Positions 47,771 to 58,163 of a stretch of DNA of 64,000 bases are shown in pieces. The notes under the pieces are model-generated. The model was given only the letters and a program-made list of their open reading frames with translations. It had not been told where the DNA came from and did no database searches. A program made the translations under genes and the position numbers. The stretch is from contig JAJTUP010000002.1 of NCBI GenBank assembly GCA_021399435.1, positions 1,178,001 through 1,242,000 of the forward strand. Reading direction: 5' to 3'. This DNA is from Diaporthe sp. PMI_573 (lineage: Eukaryota; Ascomycota; Sordariomycetes; Diaporthales; Diaporthaceae). Within the stretch, counting starts at the first letter, position 1. Each line of letters starts with the position of its first letter.

Positions 47771-48599
47771 GCCATAGCCCCCCCCCCCAACGGCTGTGAA
47801 GCCACCAGCCCACCACAATGGACTGAGCGATGCGGTCCTCATATGCTGACCCTTTGCCCGATCCGCAGCCAATAAGCCAGCTTCTTCGACAAACTTTGGA
47901 GCTTTCACGACCTGGGGTGGGGAGAAATACCTGGACATGACAGAGAACCCAGGATGTACAACAAGAGGAACCATTATGACTGTACACTACGAGACGATAC
48001 CGCGACGATACCGCCGCGAATGGACGGACGGCCTGGCGGTGAAGGAAATTAGCCAGCGTGCGGTCTGATGGAAGGATGCCTTTGGCAGTAGCGGCCAGAT
48101 GAGAAACAGCTCTACAAATCTCCAATGCCGTGAAACAACACACTTTCTCGCCTCTTCCCGCTGCCTAGTATGGTGCGTGCCGGCTTCACCACAAGAGTCC
48201 TATTGCCCTTAAAGCAGGTTCTGGGAGAATACCGGCACGTTGACCTAATCCCCGCGTTCACTTGATTCCATCGCGTTAAGGTGCAATGCATTGACAATGT
48301 TGCGGGGCAGGCGGAGAACACATTGCATTCGTCTCATGAGAGCTGTGTCTGTTCTAGGAGGTCCAGCTTTGATAAAAATCTGTACGGTCACAACTCTCCG
48401 GCCCACCGAAGACGCGCCACTGCAGAAGGCCAGACGACGGGATGGTTGAGCAGAGCTTCGCATCATTGATCAATGTATGAGCGGTGTCTTTATTAAGCTT
48501 TTTTAACCCAGAGCAAGTGTTCTCCACTCCAAATTCCCAGACGGTTCTCCGGGAACACCGGACCTGGCATATCCACCGCGTATTACCACTCCTGCAAAG
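47771..48599. other. Convergent intergenic region
   Basis: About 830 bp between the Tom6-like gene and the acetolactate synthase 3' end. A C run lies at about 47780-47788. No gene is seen. Confidence 0.5.
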
Positions 48600-50456
48600 T
48601 TACGAGATGCTGTCCGGAAGAACGTGGCTCATCAAGTCATGGTTGTCCGTGTAGTCAATCACTATATCCACGACGCAGACGCCCTCGTAAGCCAGTGCCT
48701 CCTTCATGACCGCCTCGATCTCGGCCGAGCTCGTTGCTCGCAACCCCTTGGCACCGAACGCCTCAGCGTACTTGACAAAGTCCACGCCGCCCAGATCAAC
48801 GCCCTGTGGTAATGTTAGTGACTTAGCCGGACCGTCCTCTGGTAGGGAAGGGGCCAGTGGTAGCCGGAGGATAAGGACTTACCGCGCTACGGCCGTATTT
48901 CTCGACCTCCTGGAACTCGACCATGTTGTACTTGCCATCATTCCAGATGAAGTGCGTGATGTTACAACCTTGCTGCACGGCCGTGACTAGCTCCTGCCCG
49001 CTGTACATGAACCCACCGTCGCCAGAGACACTGACGACCTTCTGCGATGGGCCATGGACAAGCGATGCGCCAATGGCCCAGGGCAGGGCGACGCCCAAGG
49101 TCTGCTGCGCGTTAGACACCAGGAACGTCTTGGGTTTGTACGAGTAGAAGAAGCGGCTGAGCCAGATATAATGCGAGCCCACGTCGGAGATGACTGTTGT
49201 CTGCGGGGAGATCATGCCCTGGAGCAGCCGGATGAAGTGCAGTGGGTGTACGGGGCCAGAGGTGTCGGTTTTGCCCAGGGCTTTGGCGCTGCTCTCCCAT
49301 TCGTGGAATGTCTCGTAAATGGACTTGCCAAGGTCAGTCTCTTGTGGGCGGGCTACCTTCTCGAGGCTGTCCGTCAGCGCGATGAGGTTGTCCGGCATCG
49401 ACCCGATGAGCTCCAGCTTGGGGCTATAGGAGAGGCTCATGGCTGCCTGGTTAGTGTCCATGTGGATGATAGGAAGCCTGCCCGAGCTGTTCCATCCATC
49501 GGCGTCGTACTCGGCCTGGTCGTAGCCAACAGTAATAACCAGATCGGAATGTGACATCATCTTGTCTCCCGGCTGGTTTCGGAACAGGCCAACGCGGCCG
49601 TAGAATAGGTGGACCAACTCCTGAGAGATAGCTCCTGCAGCCTGGAACGTCTCGACGACAGGGATCGGGTGCTTTCGTAGGAAACCATGAACGGCTGCTA
49701 TCACCTTGGGGTCTGCAGCTCGCATCCCTAGGAAGAGGACAGGGAACTTGGCCGCCTGGATGAGCTTGACGGCTTCGCCTAGGGACTTCTGGGATGACGG
49801 CCCATAGTCTGGCGGGTCGTAAGCGTGAGGAGGAGCAGCCGGGATCGAAGACTTGTGGCCGGCCGTCATAACGTCGATAGGCAAGCTCACCACCGTCGCT
49901 CCCTGCGGGCTGGCCGAGGCAACCCGGAAGGCATCGAGCATGATCTCCGACACCTGATCCTCGACAACGGCGGCGGTGACCTTCTTGGTGACGGGCCTGA
50001 GCAGGGCGACGGCCTGGAGGCTCTGGTGCGTGCGCTTAGCAGCCTGAACCCGCTTGACGCTGCCCACGATGGCGACGACAGGTGCCCCCTCGTCGTTGGC
50101 GGTCACCAGGCCCGTCACCAGGTTGCTCGTCCCGGGGCCCGAGGTGGCGATGCATACCCCCGGCTTGCCTGTGATCTTGCCGATGGCCCCGGCGATGAAG
50201 GCCGCGTTCTGCTCATGGCGGCAGACGATGAGCTTTATCTCGGGCTGATCTACCAGGGCGTTGAACACGGAGTCCTGGAGTCGGTCAGACGAGTGTTCCC
50301 AATGGCAGGCAAGTGTAAACAGGGGGGCGAGAGGAGGGCAGTTTGAAGGTTCAGGTAACTCACGATCTTGGCCCCGGGAACTCCGAAAACGTACTTGACT
50401 CCGGCGTTGATGAGCGACTGAATCACGATGTCCACTGTTTCCGTGTCTGGAGCCAT
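48600..50456 (-). CDS. Catabolic-type acetolactate synthase (ThDP-dependent), probably cytosolic
   Basis: Condenses two pyruvate to 2-acetolactate + CO2. Exons 50456-50364, 50274-48883, 48803-48600 (introns 89 and 79 nt); 562 residues, the length of bacterial AlsS. The N-terminus MAPDTETVDIVIQSLINAGV goes straight into the ThDP-enzyme PYR domain, so there is no mitochondrial presequence, unlike fungal ILV2. Visible landmarks are YVFGVPGAKIDSVFNAL (junction of exons 1 and 2), the catalytic glutamate E52 in CRHEQNAAF, ATSGPGTSNLVTGL, and the ThDP/Mg loop GDGGFMYSGQEL...WNDGKYNMVEFQ near residue 448. VDFVKYAEAFGAKG in exon 3 completes the PP domain. Glyoxylate carboligase or another oxo-acid decarboxylase is the main alternative, but AKIDSVF...E and the acetolactate decarboxylase neighbour favour acetolactate synthase. 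It is divergent from that gene over 628 bp. Confidence 0.87.
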
Positions 50457-51084
50457 TTTCGATCAAGTGAACCACGGCTCTGAATTGTCTACTGAAGTAT
50501 GCCCTCCTTGCTGTACATTCTTTATAGAATCAGGTTCCTGGGGGCCCAATTGTTATATAGCAACTACCAAGGCATTATCAGTTGGGCTGGAAGCTTCGGG
50601 CCGTTCGTCATGATGTTGGTAGCACCTGAATGACTAAAGCTCCTGCATTAGGCCCGCCAACCGACGTCATCCTGATAACCTCCCGAGCCCATCCGCGAGC
50701 GCGAGCGCGAGCGCGTATAACTACTACGGTACTGCCTTGCACCGCAGCTGCTTTGCCAGCACCAGGTTGCGCCCTTTTCCGCCCAAATTCCCGCAGAAAG
50801 TGCCCCAGTTGTTGTCCCACGAAGAGACGAGGCCGGGAGAGGCTAGGGCTCGATCTTCCCTCCGGAGCTAAGGGCTGCAGCAAGTCTCTGCGGCGCCTGC
50901 GTGGAGATTGCTGCGAGGACGCACAGGCCAGGCCCTATTTCAACGTGGCCGCTGAGGGCCCAGACTCTCAACGTCACGACATCCAAGAAAGGAAGGCAGC
51001 CACACCTTCTGGTGGAGTTTACGCACAGCCAAGTTCAAGCCGCCCTGTCAACCAGCCAGTCAGCCTTCCACCTTGCCGGTCAAG
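50457..51084. promoter_or_regulatory. Bidirectional promoter between acetolactate synthase and decarboxylase
   Basis: The 628-bp gap separates two divergent start codons. It contains a GC-rich hexamer run, CGCGAG repeated about 3.5 times (50693-50715), directly followed by a TATAA, and a GACGTCA CRE-like heptamer at about 50662-50668. One element set could control both genes, which fits their consecutive reactions. Use of these sites is inference. Confidence 0.5.
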
Positions 51085-51810
51085 ATGGCGCCCAATGAGC
51101 TCTACCAGTACTCAGTGGTGAACGCCCTGATGGACGGCGTGGCTAACAAAGGCCTGCTGATCTCAACCCTCCTGCAAAATGGAGACCACGGCATTGGGAC
51201 CTTCCGTCACATGGTCGGCGAGTTGATAATCGTCGACGGTGTGGCATACCAGATGAAATCGGACGGCTCGGTAAATTCGGTCGACACCAGCTTGGACTCC
51301 TCAGTCGTCGCTCCCTTCGCCATGGCCACACACTTCGAGCCCGCCCACAAGACCACAGCCGTCCTGGCGGACAAGGCTGACCTCTTTGGCTTTCTTTCCT
51401 TCTTGCTGCCCGAGGCTCACAACCTCTACCTCGCCGTCCGCATCACCGGAGTCTTCAAGAGCGTCACGGTGCGCACAGTGGGCGGCCAGTCGAAGCCCCA
51501 CGAGGGCCTGGCCGAGGTGGGCAAGCACCAGGCCTCTCACACGTTCGAGGAGCCAATGGAGGGCGTCATCGTAGGGTTCCGCTCCCCGGACTACATGCAG
51601 GGCGTGAGCGTCGCGGGCGACCACCTGCACTTCCTCAGCAAGGACAAGACCAGGGGCGGCCATCTGCTTGCCCTGGCTTCGGAGGGTGAGGTCAACGTTG
51701 AGGTGGCCCCGATATCCAAGTTCCACCTGGAGCTGCCTGTACACGACGAGGAGTTCAACGAGGCCGGGCTGAGGGGAGATGGGGCTGGCATCGCTGCCGT
51801 CGAAGGGTGA
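51085..51810 (+). CDS. Alpha-acetolactate decarboxylase
   Basis: Converts 2-acetolactate to acetoin + CO2, the second step after the divergent synthase. Single exon, 241 residues from the ATG at 51085 (an in-frame ATG four codons upstream is also possible). The family hallmarks are all present: LYQYSVVNALMDGV at the start, NGDHGIGTFRHMVGELIIVDGVAYQ, RITGVFKSVTVRTV, EGVIVGFRSPDYMQGV, and the zinc site HLHFLSKDKTRGGHLL with H180, H182 and H193 in the HxH-x10-H spacing of bacterial enzymes. No signal peptide or targeting sequence is visible, so it is probably cytosolic. The family is mainly bacterial; an intron-less copy beside a catabolic acetolactate synthase suggests the pair may have come from bacteria, which is inference. 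Confidence 0.92.
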   Translation: MAPNELYQYSVVNALMDGVANKGLLISTLLQNGDHGIGTFRHMVGELIIVDGVAYQMKSDGSVNSVDTSLDSSVVAPFAMATHFEPAHKTTAVLADKADLFGFLSFLLPEAHNLYLAVRITGVFKSVTVRTVGGQSKPHEGLAEVGKHQASHTFEEPMEGVIVGFRSPDYMQGVSVAGDHLHFLSKDKTRGGHLLALASEGEVNVEVAPISKFHLELPVHDEEFNEAGLRGDGAGIAAVEG

Positions 51811-52161
51811 GCGCGAGGTTCTGCGCACGTCTGGGGACTCTCTTACGGCTGGAGTCAACTTGACTCGGGTCGAGTGGCGTGTCTACTCTGAGGAACGAAG
51901 GTCAGTATACTCAGAATGACCGATAGTCAAGCGCCATTGGATGTCACAATAAAAACAAACATCACACATGTTCACGTCGCATCGCACTTCTGGTCTTCTT
52001 GCACCCGGGAACAGTCGACTTGATTACTTGGGGGCATTCACACCCCCCCCCCCCCACAACGCCGGACCACACAAAAAACTAAAACAACGCAGAAGAAACC
52101 CCCGCCCCCAAACAGATCCTCGTCGGTCGGTCAGTCGGTCGGTCGGTCGGCCGGCCGACCC
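51811..52161. other. Convergent intergenic region with simple repeats
   Basis: 350 bp between the decarboxylase and the Myb-like gene. It contains a 13-base C run (52043-52055), a GGTC/GTCG tandem run (about 52121-52150) and a perfect 16-bp palindrome, GGTCGGCCGGCCGACC (52145-52160), ending just beyond the Myb-like stop codon. Confidence 0.7.
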
Positions 52162-53046
52162 TCAGCTGCCGGGCTTCCTGCCCCACTTGTAGAGGCCGAG
52201 GGTCTTGGCCTTGGTCTCACAGGACGCGGCGGTCCTGTTCAGGACCTAGTATAACGATGTCAGTATATATGTATGCGAAGCTGATAATCAGTATACTGTA
52301 GATAACACGTACTCGGCCGATGTCCTGGAAACTTTGGCCGGCGAGCCGGCAGCCGCGGAGGTAGGCGGCCTCGTCGTCCTTCCATCTCTAGGAAACAAAA
52401 ATTAGGTCAGCACGTGCCCGGTATTGTAAGAAGCAACGCCGGGGATTATGGGCTTACGCGATGATCGCCCGCCCGGCCGGAGGCGACCGGAGCGGCAGGG
52501 GCAGCGGCAGGGGCAGCAGCAGGAGCAGGAGCAGGAGCAGCAGCAGCAGTGGTGGTGGTGGCCGGGGGGTCGGCGGCCGCCGGGAGAAGGCGAGGGTCGA
52601 GGAGCTCCTCGACGGGCACGGCTGTGGCGGGGCCGGCCCGGGCGACCATGAGGTCGTCGTCGTCGTCGTCGTTGTTGTTGTTGCCGCTGCTGTTGGCGGC
52701 GTTGGTGGTGGCGTCGGCGGTGGTGGGCCACAGCTCTCTGGCAGCGCGCCAGCTAAACAGTCCAGGTTAGTTTATCTCTTCCTTCGCCCTCTGACGCTAG
52801 AATACTCTCCGTGAAGAACGGAGATTCTCGCAAGACCTGGGAGGATTGGCGTCAGGGCCAAGCCAAGGTGCTACTTACACAGACTGGTCGTCGCCGGGCG
52901 GCGGCTGGTATTCGTGCTGCCCCTCCTGTGAGGCGAGATTCACGTTAGTTGTCTTATTCCTTTCTTCTTCTTCGTATAAGAGAGGGGAGAGCTTGACTTA
53001 CGTAGAGCAGCTCCTCAAGGGAGTGTCCCTTGTAGTATTCAGCCAT
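52162..53046 (-). CDS. Five-exon gene with Myb/SANT-like C-terminal domain
   Basis: Built from five short exons on the minus strand: 53046-53002, 52925-52879, 52752-52458, 52387-52313, 52245-52162; 181 residues. All four introns have good donors (GTAAGT, GTAAGT, GTAAGC, GTACGT) and TAG/CAG acceptors. The protein begins MAEYYKGHSLEELLYEGQHE, then carries Asn and Asp runs (NNNNDDDDDD) and an Ala/Pro/Thr-rich low-complexity linker. It ends with RWKDDEAAYLRGCRLAGQSF, DIGRVLNRTAASCETKAKTL and LYKWGRKPGS. That end looks like a Myb/SANT-type helix-turn-helix (W...D.AYL...R..G.SF.DIG..L.RT..SCE.K). A DNA-binding role is plausible; its position next to the acetoin pair makes it a candidate regulator, which is speculative. 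Confidence 0.68.
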
Positions 53047-56000
53047 CTTGACTGTTGATGGTCGCTGGTCAAGGAAGAAAACAAAGGCGAAGTTCGACTT
53101 TTTCGATTTCTGAGTTTTAAGCTGAATCCCGTCCTCAGGGTTGCGTACCGGGGTTATCTACGTTCAGACCAGTTGCTGGCAGCAGCCTACCCTCGAGGAT
53201 TAGTCTAGTAGCTCGCATATCTGTCGGTGGGGCGACCTAATTAATGGATGGGTTCATGTGAAGAGCCGGGCCGCTCTCTCTTGCGCAGGACGACGGCACT
53301 GGAGCCCATGGCTGAGACGACAGAGTCCATGAATAGGAGCTTTGGGAGGAAGAAGGCGTCCCAGATTTGCTCAAAGGGCAGTAAGTATTGACGACACAAC
53401 CTACTCCTCATCTCACTGGGGCAACAGCTCACAGAGTCTTCATATTCACTCTTCTATAAAGGTCTCTCTCTAGTCTGCGGTGTGCCATCTCAGGCAGCCA
53501 CCTCGCAAGGATCAAAGCTGAACGCAGGAGTCTGGACACTCGTTAACCATCATGATACGGGGATAACAGGTCTATACAGCTGCTCTGATGGTAGGCATAA
53601 ATCTATGCACACTCGCGAAGGGAAAGCTGCTCTTCAGATGCTTTCGAGAAATTCGCCACAGGCGTGGGAACACCAGACGATACTCAGGAGCCGTCCCATG
53701 TTGTACTTCAGATGTGATAGTTCAGACGAGTCGACTCCTGGAGCTGTCTAAGTGTACACAGATAGAGCAGTTTTCAGAATAATTCGTATGTTTTGACCAA
53801 ATTTCGCAGTGACCTAGCTGTATGTCCACCAATTCACTGGCTGGCTTGTCACTAGATGCACAGACTTGTCAAGCCAAAAGCCCTTCCGTCAGATTAGTAT
53901 AGCTGTTGGTACGGCCCTGATGCCTTAGGTCAGGGGGTCTTTGCACGTGCAAATAGGGGCGAGCAAAAGGAACCACCGTACGTGTCTGGGTACGGGTTCG
54001 ATTCTTGCTACAGAAGGAAGAAAGAAGCTATCGCCATCGTGGGCGCCGAAGCACTTGGTGTAGTGGCCAGCCCGCTGCTGACTAAGCCAGACCGGCCCTT
54101 CTGATTGGCCACAGCCGGGCCGGGCATGCGGTCCCTTCAACGGTCACCAAACCCACAATAGCAGTCAGAACTGTCACTAGATATCTTGGGTTGAGGGCCC
54201 GCAGAATCATCCTGGAGGAGTTCATCCCACAGGAGATTGGTCCACAAGGGGTTGATCCGCCTGGGGTCATAGTACAAGTCATCAGCTTTCACGCTTCAAG
54301 TTTCATATACATGTGGCTTTTATGCCTCTGGCTTTTCAGACTTTCACATTGAAGCATATCTATCCTGTGCACTCATGCCATAATCTGCGTTTTGGAAAAT
54401 CCACTGGCGAAGTTCTTGTTGTTCAGCCTGGCTCGGATGTTTGTTTGTAGCCATTTGACTTCTATCTATCATGGCTTACAAAGAAGACAGGGAGTTGGTA
54501 TTAGTGCTCATTCATCACATATGGATTTTATGAGTGGACGAAATGTTTAGACCTTGAAGTTCTTGGACAAAGGTTAACTTATCCTATAGGAGGTCATCTT
54601 CTAGACAGTTATTATGTGGTAGTTTGTTTTGTAGGAGGCTGGGTAGTGAGTACTGCTCACTAGGTATATAGATGCTGTGGCTGTGTAGTAGACACCCAAG
54701 CAGAGCTTGTTCACTACATCAGACGATATATCAAGGTCTAGTTCAGCTTTGGATTGAGATGAAAGCAAAATAAAGTCTACATATGTCCGTCCCAAGTTTT
54801 GGTCTTCAATTATGCAAAAGCTATTTGGGCCTGGCTGACGTGTGAAAGTACAATTGATACCACTGCACATGTGTGGAAAGCATTCCACAGTGCCTATCAA
54901 CATGACCCAGATAGGCCGGGAGGAAGCAGATTTAGAAAGTGGCATGAGTCATTGAAAACTTGCAATTATATAGGAGAATTATCTGCCCAGCCAGGAAATA
55001 TCTGTAGACTACTAGATGGTGCAGCCACTAGATTTCACACGGGAACTCCAGGGTGTGGAAGTTTGAAGAAGCAGATGCGACAGCTTTCCTTTGCTTTCCC
55101 CTGCCTACCACCTACCCAGATTCTGTCAAACGATGAACTAACTGCTGGAGGAATTGCTAGACAGGCTCCGGGGGATGGAGTGCCTAGTCGACAAGATGAG
55201 AAGGGTAGTCGCCGCGAGTGTGGATGAGTTCTCCGTCCCTGCAAATTATCTCCAAGATTTCAGTTCTTGTAGTAGTGGGCATCTTTTAGTGAGAGTCTTC
55301 CTCAATGTGGGTGCCGACGTCTGGAATATTGCAGACAGAAAAGAGCACTTGAGCTGCATGGGATTTCTTTTTGTTTTCTTGGGTTGGGGAAAGGCGGGGG
55401 TGGGCATGAGTGAGGGTGGCTTCCTGCGCAGGGGTTTGAAACTGTAACTCGTGTACAAGTCGCATGGCTGTTGCAGCATTCTTCTTCAAGAGTGTGATGC
55501 TCATGGCGGACATACAGTGCAAATTGAAAACTCGCGAGGGACCAGCCCTTTTCCACACATTGGCAACTAAATCAAAAGGTTAGTCAACATTGATACTGTG
55601 ACCGCGCCCAGCGACGACACCGAGATAACTAAATATCGGCTTCAAGGGAGAGCCAAGTACGACATGGACAGACCTCGAGACCAGAGGATTGGAGTCAGGC
55701 ACAGCATCCTAGTGTGCATGTCAGACATCCAAAGACTTGCAGAAAATAGAAATTGATGGTTAGATATCTGTGAACGCCATACCATCTTTCACTAGGCAAT
55801 TTTCGTATCCCGGAAAACCGTCATCGTGCTATGGTCTTGCAAGGAGGCGGTCATCAATAGGACTTCTCAGCATTAAAATCGTAATCTGTTTCTTTCCAGG
55901 GTCCCGAAGCACTCCCTGGTAAATACAAATCTCATTCGTGAGCCAAGCTGGAGGGCTCTCGCCACCCACCATTATACTTCCAGTGATTACAGTGGATACG

Positions 56001-56744
56001 ACCTTGACAATGCTGTATCTAGGTAACATTCTCCGCGGAGGGGAACAGCTTCAAGGACTCGATTTCTGACCGACTCTCCCCTTCCAAATTTGCAATGGCA
56101 AGTAAACCTTTTGGATTGATAGAACAAAGATAAAATTAATTCCTGGATACGGATACGATATACCTATCTGTTGATTCTAGCGAGAGCGAGGTGATCTGCA
56201 TCAACGTATGCCGCTAGCCGGTCCCTGTTGGCGGTCCAAAAGGTTCAAGGTTATGGAGAACAAAGTTTCGCATGCGACCCCAAACCAAGTCATCCGCACA
56301 GTGACCTTCACCATAGATAGAAAGGGAGATAGATCATCGCAGACCGATGATCTACACTGACTGAGTGCGTTAGGCTTCTTAGACTCGGATGATCAGGGAA
56401 GCAAATGAGTAAAGAGACACTCAAAATATCCGGTAGTCTTAGTAACCAGCGCACATCCAACTGGGTTGAGGCTGAAGCCCGTTAGAATGCCCAATATCCC
56501 GGAAAGTACCCCCCCATATGGTACTAAAATCCCGCAGAATAGCCGAAACCTTGTGTGCAGGCAGCTTTTTTTCAAAGCGCAAACTTTCCCAGCCTCTCCT
56601 CATATTTGAGAGGAGCAATCCTACACTCCATCAACTCCGTCAAGGTTTGTTCCGGGGGATTCTCGCGTGCTGACGGTAGCATCATATTTGGGATATGATT
56701 AGGGCTAAGCTCCAAGGCCGCCTCCACGCCGACCAACGCAGGTG
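53047..56744. other. Gene-poor 3.7-kb region with a degenerate repeat
   Basis: No convincing gene. The stretch 54300-56000 looks more AT-rich than the rest. It contains one copy of a degenerate repeat also seen near 61.2 kb (listed separately). Short frames such as 54799-55227 have no recognisable domain. It looks like decayed repetitive DNA. Confidence 0.5.
54634..54711 (+). repeat. Degenerate dispersed repeat, copy A
   Basis: This segment aligns by eye, same strand, with 61235-61322. Shared blocks in the same order are GGTAGTGAGYACTGCTCA, then TAYATAGATGCTG, then GGTAG/TGTAG followed by T(T/A)GACAC, then AGC. Translated in one frame, both give VVSTA...RC.G.VVDT...L. Copy A is shorter, lacking about 10 bases between the first two blocks. 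It looks like a relic of a repeat family, possibly the edge of a dead retroelement. Confidence 0.65.
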
Positions 56745-58163
56745 ATGGCCGCCATGAGCATAGCGGCGGCCGCAGGAACGACAAGCAGAAGCTCAGGGGC
56801 TCCGACTCGTACGAGTGCCGCCAGACCTCCGCTCGGTGTCACCTCAAACTTCGACGACCCGCCTGACGCCGGACATGATATCGCATTCTTAGTGTCCATC
56901 ATCTGTTCCGTGCTAATTTTCAGCCTTTTCCTGGTGCGAGGCTACGCCAAGATGGTCATTCTTCGACAGTTCACAACAGAAGACGGTAGGTGTGGCAATC
57001 ACCGAATGGCCCAGAGAGCATTCAAGCGGTCAGCATCGGCTGATCAAACATCTCCCAGTGACCTATGTCATCTCGATCGTGCGTACAGACCAGACGCCAT
57101 GAGCCGACCAAATGGATGAGATGTATTGACTGAGCCTCGCAGATATTCATGGCAGCATTCTTCGTGGTGACGCATATTAGTGAGTGAGATCCTTCGCGGT
57201 GGAGGGGCCTCTACGGGACATTGCATCTGACAGGGTATTGAACACAAGTGCTTGCTAAGGGGGCGGGTCACCATGCCTGGGATCTTACTACCACCCAGTA
57301 TCAAGTCCTCATGAAGGTTTGTGGGGCCCCGGCAATCATTTGACGATCTAATAATGAGCTTGTCGTATTGGAAGCAGAAGCTCATGCTGATTTGTTATCA
57401 CTCCCAACAGTGGCTTTACATCACCAGTGTGCTTTATTGCCCAGCTGCTTATTTCATCAAGGCGACTCTTTTACTTCTCACAGCCCGGGTATTTGCCGCC
57501 TACGAGCGAGCGGCGAAAGCGATCAATTGGTTCGTCGTGGTCCTTGCGGTTGCCTACATCCCGATCCAGTTCATCAAGATGTTCGTGTGTGTTCCCATCG
57601 AGTCGTTCTGGGACCCCAGCGTCAAGCCGACAAGGTGCCTTAGCCAGGCCAAAGCATTCATTTTCGACCTGTCTCTGGCGATACTGACAGATGCCATCAT
57701 CCTCATCATCCCCATTGTGTTGACATGGCGTCTCACCATGCCCCTAGCACAGAGACTCAAGATCGCGGGGATGCTCAGCGCGGGAGGCGTTGCACTGGGT
57801 GTTACTACATTTCGGATGTACCTCCTGTCCACGTACCTGGTGACAACAGACATTACCTCGAGGTTCGTCTACTTGGACATTACAGTGTGAGTCTTCTGTC
57901 CCCTTGTATGCAGACCATTAGCATTGTCTGACACATGCAGGATCACGGAGCTCACTATCGGCTTTATATGTGCATGTGTGCCATATTGCAACGTTCTGCT
58001 GGGACACATAAAGTCAGCCTATAGGCGGCGCCAAGAGAGCCCGCCTCTACCTATGCAAGAGGAACGCCACTGGCGAACCAGCAAACACTGGTGGGACCAC
58101 TGGACAACAAACGAAAGGTGGACTACGCTTCCCTGGTCAAACGGAATGCGCAGTGGCCAGTGA
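56745..58163 (+). CDS. Fungal rhodopsin-like (Pth11-type) seven-helix membrane protein
   Basis: Exons (best model) 56745-56985, 57135-57179, 57249-57316, 57411-57886, 57941-58163; about 350 residues. The clear part is HHAWDLTTTQYQVLMKWLYITSV, then ATLLLLTARVFAAYERAAKAI, the helix AINWFVVVLAVAYIPIQFIK, FVCVPIESFWDPS...RCL, and ILTDAIILIIPIVLTWRL, all landmarks of the fungal integral-membrane rhodopsin-like family related to Pth11 receptors. Exons 1 and 2 contribute the first two helices (SIICSVLIFSLFLV, IFMAAFFVVTHI). The last exon is a cytosolic tail rich in Trp and charged residues. The second exon is uncertain: using the strong CAG acceptor at 57141 would put it out of frame, so I chose GAG at 57133; exon 3 uses an AAG acceptor. 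There is no CFEM domain. It may sense extracellular or surface cues. Confidence 0.72.

Noticed and set aside
53931..54010. Possible tRNA because of a GGTTCGATTC element
   Set aside because: The T-arm pairing is poor and no acceptor stem, D-arm or anticodon arm could be built around it.
54601..55558. Retrotransposon coding region in the AT-rich gap
   Set aside because: Short broken frames show no reverse transcriptase, integrase or transposase motif; only the repeat similarity to 61.2 kb is supported.
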